Source of the DNA: Acanthaster planci | Lineage: Eukaryota; Echinodermata; Asteroidea; Valvatida; Acanthasteridae | Reading direction: 5' to 3' | Length of the DNA: 25,145 bases | NCBI RefSeq assembly: GCF_001949145.1 | Contig: NW_019091472.1 | Location: forward strand, 282,385 to 307,529 | Shown here: positions 9,577 to 19,600 of the stretch, in pieces | How the letters are laid out: every line of letters starts with the position of its first letter | Position numbering within the stretch: the stretch's first letter is position 1 | Made by a program: the position numbers and the translations under genes | The notes under the pieces: generated by a model | What the model was told of the DNA's origin: nothing | The model's database searches: none | The model's input: only the letters and a program-made list of their open reading frames with translations

Positions 9577-9609
9577 TAGTCCCAGACTGGGGCCAGTCTA
9601 CTGGACTAC
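9577..9609. repeat. Nested palindrome TAGTCC...GGACTA
   Basis: TAGTCC pairs with GGACTA, and inside them AGACTGG pairs with CCAGTCT. It lies just outside the foldback element and may mark one end of it or of another element. Confidence 0.7.
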
Positions 9610-9666
9610 CTCCTTATCCTTGGCCCCACAAGCACGACTATCCCACAAAAAGTGGAGACTTTGTAA

Positions 9667-10392
9667 AAAAGCTTCCTATAAGCCCCATTTTTCTCATACA
9701 GCGTCACTCAACCCATCCGTTCATTAATTCATCAATAACTTAATTTTCCTCTGTTCCTTTCCCTGAAATTTTGGTTCATATGTTATCATCTTGACACGTC
9801 ACGGCCACTCGTTTACATTATCGATTCATTCTCGATTGTTTGACAGGTGATAAACACAGTTGGGACCTGTTTGGTGAGGGAACTAGACAACATTAAAGAT
9901 GTACACATACATGTAGGTCCCCAGAGCATGACCTTGTCAAAGAATGTTAAACAAGACCGAACCTGCTTATACATGCTTGGGATCGAATGTGAAATGATTG
10001 CCGAATGTGGGCACTACTAGCGCACACACCATTTGCTCATCTTTCCTCGCTGCCCTGAACAACAACGTGCAACTCATGAAAATACCTGATGGCTATTTTT
10101 TTCAATACATTCATGTTTACATATGCACAAGGATTCATCACAGGTGATACAAAGTCACTGATTAAACAGCTGGTGGGATCACCATGTTTATCGCTGTCTG
10201 AATAGATCCCACTGAGTTTATCACCAGTCACATGATTGAGAATGAATCGATGTAGTAAATGAATGGCTCTGTTGAGACAACCAAAATTTCACGGACTGAA
10301 ACAGATGGAAAAATCGCCCATATTGATGAATTAATGACCAGATGGGATGAGTGAAGCCATATAATAAAAAACGGGCTCAAAGGAAGCTTTTT
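9667..10392. mobile_element. Foldback/MITE-like element with ~200-bp inverted arms
   Basis: The left arm (about 9667-9876) is repeated as the reverse complement at about 10198-10392. Shared blocks include AAAAGCTTCCT, TCATTAATTCATCAATA, GAAATTTTGGTT, ATCGATTCATTCTC and GGTGATAAAC.CAG, with gaps and substitutions between them. The centre of about 320 bp has no coding sequence. This architecture fits a non-autonomous DNA element or foldback repeat. I found no clear target-site duplication, so the ends are uncertain. The minus-strand open frame at 10037-10231 is a by-product of the right arm. Confidence 0.7.
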
Positions 10393-12020
10393 AAAGGCAC
10401 TTTAAGAACTTCTTAAATTTGGGGGGGGGATTTTTTGAGATTTCTTAATAATAATGTTCATATCATTCACTCATCACCCAGTGCCCGATGAGCAAATTAA
10501 TACACCAGGCCAATTTACGACACGCCTTGAATATTGAAAAATACAAGTATACAAGTCTTACATGCATCCTTTGGTTCGCAACTTGTTTGATGTTGTGTTC
10601 CAAAGCACATTATGATACATGTAGGCCTTTTTTTATTAAAACATGAGTTCACAGTGGCAAAAGTTCCACTTTTGGGTTTGACCCCCCCTCCCCGGCTCTG
10701 GTTAGGCAACGGGCTTCACCTCAAATGCCATTTGCCCACTTGGGTGTACAAAACATCATGGACCTCTACACTGCAGGCAATATTGCATTGTTTAATGTAA
10801 CTACAAATTGGACTTCTCTTTTTCTAAAAAGACATGTACATATACATGTATACTGTCGGCCTACAGATTTGTTGGTGAATAGGTCATGCCAGGTTTCCAT
10901 GTGGTAACAGGAATGCCTACCAACTTGTACACTAACCAATTCGTACATGTAAGTGGATTGGTCAACTCGTACATTGACCAACTTGTGTGCCAACCAACTC
11001 ATGCGCCGCCACATGTCATGCTGTCAGTTTTAATCAACTCTGGAGTTGAATGACAGGGAAACATTAAAACTGCTCATTCAGAAGTACAAATTAAAACCAA
11101 AACTATCCATTTTCAAAGAATAGCTTCAGCATTTAAAATTGAAATTTACAAATTTACATGTACATGTACCGTATACATTTTAAATACCTGCCTTAAGTAC
11201 ATGTAGAAGCACCCCCTTGTCGGTTGAAAAGAGTGATTTTGGTTGGGATTTTTTTATTTTGTTGGAACTTAGCGATGCGAGAGCAACATTGTTTGTGAAC
11301 TACCAGTATCAACGTGCAGTTAGTACAATGGAACCCCTGTTCCTAGGAACATCGCACCCTCCCTTGGTTCAGCTCGGGGCCCACAGTCAAGAAATGCAGA
11401 GAGATCTAATATCTAACAACAGTACTGTACTTGCATAATCGCCTAAACACAGTTTTGGCTGTTTCGATGGTGCCAACTTACTGTGCCATCACAGATATTT
11501 GTGCAACAAAATTTCATACATCCCTTCATGGAGATGTTACACGTACGCACATGTACACTGTAGGTGTCTGCTAGGGAGGTTTATTCACCTTACATCTCAT
11601 TAAAACTGTGAAATTCCTGAGCATTTTACTATCCACGCCACAGAAAATCAGCAGCATGTACAGTACTCTCTCAATCACTGTCAGCAGCTGAGCATAATAC
11701 ATGTAGGTTGACCAATTCCAACATGGCTACTATCTTTTACTTCTTGTTTTCCTGTCACCTGCAAATGAAAGCAAAGCTTTGATTGGTCACTGAAATAGAA
11801 GCAGATTGTGCCAATCAGAATACGGCTTGTACATGTAGCACAATCGAAACAGCCAAAACTACAGCAAATGCAAGTTTGTACATTGCCATCTGTCAGGTTA
11901 ATATGAACCTTTCAGTTCTTGAAGTAAAACAGTACACTTATATTTTCTACCAGACTGGGTGATGGTCAAGTTGGGGAGGACATGCAGGGGCATCACTAGG
12001 GCTAATTACTAAAGAGAAGG
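10393..12020. other. No gene supported; possible upstream intron of gene X
   Basis: Contains a G-run (about 10422-10430), scattered TACATGTA words and short open frames. A 51-base open stretch on the minus strand (10770-10720) has GT/AG-like borders but is too short to call. The 5' exons of gene X, if in the window, would be here or in the gap. Confidence 0.4.
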
Positions 12021-12026
12021 CTTGCA

Positions 12027-12180
12027 GTAACACCAAGTGGATACATAGATCTGAAAGAGGTATGGTTCTGATAAGAACCAGTGAGTGTGCAATCGACGTT
12101 TCAACTAGTGTGTTCTTTAGATTTGAAGGTTTTCATGTTGAAAGAACTATATGAGTGAAACGCTTGCGGTTACACCAAAA
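12027..12180. repeat. Direct repeat pair around a TGGTTCT hairpin
   Basis: GGCTTGCAGTAACACCAAG (about 12029-12047) recurs as CGCTTGCGGTTACACCAAA (about 12161-12179). Between them lies a perfect hairpin, TGGTTCT-GATA-AGAACCA (12063-12080). Together they look like part of a dispersed repeat of unknown family. Confidence 0.5.
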
Positions 12181-12402
12181 CCGATCCCCCACCCCATCAA
12201 TGGCCCACCACCGTAATCCAACCAACATGTAGTTATCCTTCTCACGCTCCAGTGCATCAATGACCCAGCCAATCCTGCACCAGCATCCTCTACCACGCAT
12301 CACTGACCTCACAGCCAAGCATCTATCCCGTGCTTCAGTGGGTGCTCAAGGGATCTACTGTAAGATCCCCACACAGTGCTGTACATGTGAGCTTATCAGT
12401 GC

Positions 12403-12420
12403 CTTTCTGGGGGGGGGGCA
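12403..12420. repeat. G-rich run
   Basis: A run of nine or more G near 12410 lies in a slightly GC-richer block (12180-12480). The block has a minus-strand open frame (12318-12133) with no recognised motif. No gene is called. Confidence 0.5.
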
Positions 12421-12548
12421 CATGCTCCCTTACCCATGCCCCCTGGTACGGTAGATCTGTGGCTGCGTCTCTGCCCTAGGGCAAGGGCAAGACAATGGCA
12501 TTCATGTACAGTACATCCTCGCACGTGTACTACGCCCTACTACTACTA

Positions 12549-12586
12549 GTACTACTCTAGTACTAGTAAACTAGTACTAGTAGTAC
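12549..12586. repeat. CTAGTA palindrome (cruciform-capable)
   Basis: The arms 12549-12567 and 12570-12586 are reverse complements except for a 2-base bulge (TC at 12555-12556), around a 2-base centre. The whole block 12538-12595 is built from ACTAGT and GTACTA words. Confidence 0.9.
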
Positions 12587-12898
12587 GCCTAGTACAATTT
12601 GGCGTACGAGTTATTCGTGTAGTCGGCTAGGTAGCCCGATCCTACCTTCGAATACTGACGCGGGAAGGATTGTGAGAAGGTCTAGGCCTATACATACAAA
12701 AGATCAATACATTCAGAGCGACATCGAGAATGCTGGTACTCAGTAGACATGGTACAATCAGAATGAGACATGACGTTAGCGCGAGAAATTATGTACATGT
12801 ACGCCTCCAATCAAATTATCCACTACTTCTTGTTTACAATTTCAAAATCCCGCAAACTCAGACTCAACGAATGTAGTCTTGGCTTCACGACGTTGATA

Positions 12899-13475
12899 NN
12901 NNNNNNNNNNNNNNNNNNNNNNNNNNNNNNNNNNNNNNNNNNNNNNNNNNNNNNNNNNNNNNNNNNNNNNNNNNNNNNNNNNNNNNNNNNNNNNNNNNNN
13001 NNNNNNNNNNNNNNNNNNNNNNNNNNNNNNNNNNNNNNNNNNNNNNNNNNNNNNNNNNNNNNNNNNNNNNNNNNNNNNNNNNNNNNNNNNNNNNNNNNNN
13101 NNNNNNNNNNNNNNNNNNNNNNNNNNNNNNNNNNNNNNNNNNNNNNNNNNNNNNNNNNNNNNNNNNNNNNNNNNNNNNNNNNNNNNNNNNNNNNNNNNNN
13201 NNNNNNNNNNNNNNNNNNNNNNNNNNNNNNNNNNNNNNNNNNNNNNNNNNNNNNNNNNNNNNNNNNNNNNNNNNNNNNNNNNNNNNNNNNNNNNNNNNNN
13301 NNNNNNNNNNNNNNNNNNNNNNNNNNNNNNNNNNNNNNNNNNNNNNNNNNNNNNNNNNNNNNNNNNNNNNNNNNNNNNNNNNNNNNNNNNNNNNNNNNNN
13401 NNNNNNNNNNNNNNNNNNNNNNNNNNNNNNNNNNNNNNNNNNNNNNNNNNNNNNNNNNNNNNNNNNNNNNNNNNN
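12899..13475. other. Assembly gap (577 N)
   Basis: Unknown bases. An open frame that appears to run through it (12770-13489) is an artefact. The 5' UTR or promoter of the sorcin-like gene, and possibly the start of gene X, may lie here. Confidence 1.
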
Positions 13476-13569
13476 CTATTAGAATATAGGCGCGGCTAGC
13501 TAGGATGCGTTACGTTTGGTACATCGTACACGTACACATGTCCAAGTCGATCCAGCACTGAAGTTAAAG

Positions 13570-13617
13570 ATGGCTTATCCTGGTTACGGTGCTGGCCCCG
13601 TTGCTCCTCCTCAGCAG
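13570..13617 (+). CDS. SRI: Sorcin-like exon 1
   Basis: ATG in good context (AAAG before, G after) and 16 codons ending CAG CAG, then donor GTTTGA; phase 0. The Gly-rich tail is about half the length of the vertebrate sorcin tail. An upstream untranslated exon cannot be excluded because of the gap. Confidence 0.85.
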
Positions 13618-16600
13618 GTTTGAATGTGAAATCAGTTATAACTAACGTTTGTGCCTGAAAATGGTGATAATGGTCTGACTCAGTCCTACGATGGAGCTAT
13701 AAAACACTACCCCTTTGCCTAGGGCCATTCTACCTCCATGCTCCATGGTACTAGTACTGACAGTGTGGGTCCGACGTCCGCCCCGGCCGCGCTCCTCGTA
13801 CATGGAAGCGGGTCGGGCGGACGTCCGACCCCACAGTTAAGTTCTGGGGGTAATAAAACACAGGGCCCATTTCTTCATTATTAAAATTAGTCGTGTCACT
13901 GTTGTCATAGGGTTAGGCCTAGGCAATGTTTGCTCCTTCCTTTCTCCTTCCAGCCCTCCCACAATGCCTTCCTACCATTGTGCAAAATCACTCATACATG
14001 TACCTACACATACATACAATCGTGTGTAGGCCTGCAGCTACGTGTATGTGCACATGCCAGCCAGGATGTTCAACAGGGTCCTTAATAACATGCAAGTTCA
14101 GTGCAATCTTTGAAAATGCACATATTTCTAAATTCATGCAACTTAGGCCCTAGGCAATTTTATTTGCGCAGTTTTTATTAATCTACACAAAAGTGTTGAA
14201 CGCAATCCTCAAATACGTGTGCAATTTTTGTGCTTCCAACCGTGTACTTTTTATAGGGAGTGGATGGTTTAGCATTTGACTGGGCAGGGATGCTGGTGGA
14301 ATGTAGACTGGTTCCTTCAGCAGTCTCCAGCTGTCTCACTTATTGGATGGACACCAGTCAAGCTGAGAAACCATTGCCTTGAGTAAACTAAAGGCTAAAA
14401 TTCAAGACCACACGGAACAAACTAGTAGTTTTGGGAGTCGTTTTTTTTCCCCGAGTGTCGGCGTACTGAAACTTTTCGGCGCACCCCTTTATCATTGTGG
14501 GTGCAATTTCTTTTGCACACCGACATGATCCTTAGCGTCTCTGCTTTCTTAGCACCATTTATTGAATGATTTCACTCATGTTGTTGTGGTATTTTCCAGT
14601 CTTTTTGCCTTCACCCATTCAATTTCACGGGCTCGCTCTCACAGTCGACATCTTTAAAATAAGGTTGTTGAACATTACGTCACTTGACCCCTAATCTTCT
14701 CGAAGATGTTCCATGTCAAGACATATTTAATACATGGACTGAGCGATAAGACCAATGGGCTCTTGCAAAATTGGGCAGCAGTTTAGATATGTCTTGACAT
14801 GGAACAGCCGTCGAGACATAATATAAATATATCTCTCAAGTTTTGATAACATTTAATTTTGTTTCTGAAATTCAGAGGATGCTCACTTTTATTGATTCTG
14901 TCCGACCTGTTAACATTTTTCAACTTAACAAAGGAGAGTGTGGGAATCAGAATACATATATGTCATTTGTCATTACTTAAGGTCTATTGTGTTGTTTGAT
15001 ATTAGAATGAAATTACCGGTAACATAAACAAAAACTGTTGAAGTTTTTCTTTCAAATTCTCTCTGACATAAATTTGGGACTTTAAAAACATATCCTGCTG
15101 CAAAAACCCTCAAGCCATTCTGAAGAGGTTTAAAAATGAGAAATACTATTTACATTTAGGCAGTTAGGGACTGTACATGTAGTACAGTCCCCCTAACATG
15201 GTGCACTTTGACATTCACTTAACTTTCCTCACAGTTTTGCCAGACTCCATTAACTACTGGTACATGTACTATTACCTTCATGATACAGGCTGTTGATCCT
15301 TTAACAAACCCTATCAAGAAATTTCATCTGAAATTAATTCCAAAACAGCAGCAGCCAGAAACTGGGAAATAATTCAGCTAAAAAAATGTAAAAATTTAAA
15401 CATTTAAGAAATTCTTTAATATCTGATAAAGTCTAGTAAATTATTATTACCCCCATCCTATACCTCCGTTCACATACCCAACTACAAGTATGTTAGAAAA
15501 TTATTTTCATATTTTTGCACGCATTTTAAAAGAGTTCATTTTGCACATCTGGAAAAAAAAATAAGAAAATCGGGCCAAAACAAAATTTCGTCAGAACTTT
15601 GTTGCAGGTATGCAAAATTGAGATTTATGAATCAGAATGTAGGAAGTTTGATTAAATGACACCATTTGTGAAATTTAAGGTAAACTTATTACTCCAGTAA
15701 GACACTCAAAGATACATGCACATACTGATGAGTACATGACAGCCAATGAGCAGCCCTTTCAGTGTTTTCAGTGACTAAATTCCAGGTTCACAATTTGAAC
15801 TGGAGGAACTATGTATCTAATCCATGTCTTCCCAGAATGACATCACAACAACTATCCTTGAATATCCAGCATGTCCAGGGAAGCAGATTGAAATGTTTTT
15901 AAAAAGGGCCGTTTTAGATATTTTCAAAACCTTCAGTTGAATATCAGTTCGGTTTGGGTTCAGATGTACATGTATATGTATATGTACCAGTGTACATACA
16001 TGTACATGTACCAGGCACAGTGTGTACCGGTACCTGTATACTCAATTTCAACAAACATTGATGTTTCTTTTAAACTGTTTTCCCAAAGTTTGTATTGAAA
16101 TTCTAAGGACAGTTACAGTCGGGCATGTGACATTTCAAGTCTCTTTTCGCCAGCCCAAAGTGGATGTGTTTTGACGGCGCTTATAACTCAACAAAATGAT
16201 CGTAGGATACATGTATGTGGAGATAGAGGAAAGCCAGCACATTCCATTGGGAGTTCCTTACTTTACAGAATTAAAGATCAAACGAGAAATGTGTTGGACA
16301 AACACAAGCTGTTTTGACTGTTGTTAAAGTGACTTTGTGATGTCTCTTAGTGTTATATTTCATGTACATGTATAACACAAAGTTACATGTGAATTGGTCC
16401 TCAAGTTCTGTAGATATACTAAGATATATGCACCTGAAATGTGATGATTTTATTTTAACATGATTTCAATTTTTACGTGGATATCAAGTTTGAACCTCAT
16501 TCGTGCTATTGAACCTCTTCTTGTTTAGATTTAAGACTTAAATTAAAATGCACCTTTACATGGCATCGCCTGGCATGTGATGCTGTCATAATAGTGTGAC

Positions 16601-19600
16601 TTCAAGTTTCAATTTTAACACATCCTCATTAGGTGCATGCTAAGCTCAAACTTATTGGGCCTGTATTTCTGCAGTTACACGTATACAGTAGACCTTTAAA
16701 AAATATGCGTGTTGTCTTGTGACACCTGACAAAGTTACAGTGATAAATTTCTGCTCAAGCAATCTCTGGATGATGGCCTAAATATTCACCAATTAAGTCT
16801 GAGGTCAATCAGATAAATGAAAGTGCGTACATTTAAGTCTTGTTGAAAAATGTACAAAACATGCACAAAATGGGGAAAAAGCACCTACAATATGATGTAC
16901 ATGTAACTGGACACCTGATGATGTCACAATGACAAAGTTCTTCTAGGACCATCCGTGGGTGAAAGTTTTGCCTACCCTATGAATTTCATGTCGACAAAAT
17001 CTTTCTTTGTATAGAAATTCGAAAACGGTCTTTTTGATGATGTTATCATACTGCACCTACCCAAGGACATGTGAAAGAATTTTTCTTTGTTCAGGAGATA
17101 CATGTACATTGTAAAGAATGTGAACATAAGGAAAATTTAAAAATTCGTTCAAAAAGGTGATGGCGTACATGTAATCATGGCGTAACTCCAATTTTCATAT
17201 ATTTTCATTGCATCATAGTTTCTCTCTGTGCCAAGTTTCAACCTGATTGGGTGTATAGTTCTCTAGATATAGGGTTCAAAAGTGTTGTGTTTGGTTCAGT
17301 AGTTTGGCTACAGCACTAGTGTTTAACAGTTCTAATTCATTGAAAGTCAATGAAAATTCATTGCTGCTTCCCCGTGAAATGTGTGAAAAGGGCTACATTT
17401 TTTCCCAAGTTGATTAGTACCAGTACTCTGGAGTCAAGCCATTTTCCAGAACACCTGGAACAAAGCCATTTAAACAAAATAAATCCAGTCAAGTTTATAT
17501 CTTTCTGGAGAATTGCTGAAGATTCCTAACATTGTACATCTTCTAACATGGTGTATTTTAAGTTTTTCCTCAAGCATTCTGATGGTGTCACTTCTTGTGT
17601 TCAAGCCCAAGCTGTACAGAAAAAAAAGAAATTATAATGAATTTTAAACATTTCTGTTTTATAGTTATGCGTTCAATGACCATTTTAAAAGTTGTGAATA
17701 AAATTTGATTTGCCACAGTTTGCTGAGTTTATCTGCAAGATAAAAGAGGACTGCCTTCAAAATGTTTCGGAAAAAAGAAAAAAGCCTTTTGATAAACAAG
17801 AAGTTGAGACATTTTTCACATTTTGCACCAAATTAGAAGACTACAGTGTATAATACCCATGTAAGAGCTGGGAGCAAGTTCTTATTCTGTCAGGATCTCT
17901 CAAGTTCTTTGTTAACTGTTGGAAGTCTTACTCTGATTACCATTTTGTTACTACAGTACCAAGTTAATGTTCTTTTTATTCTTTGTTTTGAATTGCCCCC
18001 GCTGTATGGCAGGATCCTTTGTATGGGTGGTTTCAAGCAGTTGCAGGAGTGGTGAGTACACTGTTTTTGCTGGTTGAATGTTTTATTGGAACTGAGCTGA
18101 TCAACCCTCCTTCGTGTGCTTTCAGTGATATGGCATGGATGATACACGTACCGGTGTTGTTGGGCTGTTGATAGCCTGGATGGATGAGATCTTTATTACA
18201 TTGTGTCTAATGTCCAGGGTATCAGCTCACCCTGCTGTAGCCAATTTTTTTTAAAACACATTTTCACACTTTCACCTGACAGAAGTAGCTGAAATACCGG
18301 TAGTGTTCGTGTGTTCCTTATGTCCCGAATTACCTAAATGCTAAGTTGCAATTATTGATTTAAATACTTCTATTTCCTTGGGTTGCATGCTCACAAAAAA
18401 TAAATAACAGGTCATGTTTCGGTTGCAAGTACGTGTGAAGATTTGCAACTTAGGCTGGTTTCCTGCTGTATCAAAGATCACTCAAGATAATGTTTATCTT
18501 TTCGTCTGGAAACCAGACGAGCAGTTACTTTGCATTTTTCATGTTCGTGTGTGTAAGTACGGTTAGTCCTTGCACGAAAAGTTCGGGATATTTCTGACAG
18601 AAGCATGGAGCTGTGATATATTTTCTGCAAATACATCGCCAAAGGACATACATGTACATGTACGTGTATTTACCGGTACTCATTTATTCAAACCTAATAT
18701 TTGGGTAATTCTGGACATCTAGAAGACTGGAACAGTTCAGGTAATGTACATGTACCTCTTTCAGGTAAAAGAAGTGTTGTAAAACATTTTGCTATGGCAG
18801 ATGATTTTATGCCCTGGAATTTAGTCATGGTGTAATCAATTACAAATGTACATGTATGTACAGTACATGTACATTTGTAGCTTGTGACTTAAATTCAGTC
18901 TTGAGGTCTTGTGATGGTCTTGACTACAACACTGGTTGAACTATCAAATAGGAAAGAGAGAGAACACATGTACTGTACATGTAAATTGACGTGTACTTGT
19001 CAAAACTTGCATGTTTCACATACCGGTAGTTGTATGTATAATTTTTAGGTTGATTTTTATATGAAGAAAGAGTTTCAAAATTGTCTTAATTTGCATTACT
19101 CATGTAATAATCACTTTCTTGCAATCATTTCATCACAGGATGGCCAGATTGAGCCAGTTGAATTACAGCAGTGCCTTACGTCATCTGGCATAGCAGGAAC
19201 ATATCAACGTACGTCATCAATTTCACTGACACTTCACATCTATTCACATTTAACTTTGACCTGATCCAAATTCAGATCCGTGCATACATGCTTTCTATGC
19301 AACAGACTTGTTTCACCAGCTTGGGAATCTAAAAATCAAGTCTTTTTGCATTCCTGTTATAGTCAAGTCATCACTTTGCTAGGAGGTACACGTACATATA
19401 CATCATATACATGTACTGTGCATACATACATGTACAGTGTACATATAGATGAAATGAAATTGAGAAACCACATACTGGCACTGTTGTCTTAGCACTTGCA
19501 AATCAGCTTAAGTTTTGATTCATATACATACATGTTAATGTACAGTATATCAGTTTGTCTAAACACAGGTATTAGCAAAATAAGACAGGCTTTGGTTCCG

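Larger units (their letters stand above)
13618..18012 (+). other. Sorcin-like intron 1 (4.4 kb)
   Basis: The donor GTTTGA and acceptor TATGGCAG enclose sequence with no further exon. It holds the inverted repeats listed separately, a TACATGTA cluster at 15965-16013 and two TACCGGTA words. Confidence 0.85.

Noticed and set aside
10720-10770. 51-base open stretch with CTGCAG acceptor and GAG|GTGAAG donor on the minus strand
   Set aside because: It ends in phase 2, which does not fit directly onto the phase-0 start of the 9386 exon, and is too short to support alone.
12063-12080. Histone-type 3' stem-loop (TGGTTCT-GATA-AGAACCA)
   Set aside because: The loop does not match the histone consensus on either strand and there is no histone coding sequence nearby. 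It fits a dispersed repeat better.
12770-13489. 239-codon open frame
   Set aside because: It consists mostly of N from the assembly gap.
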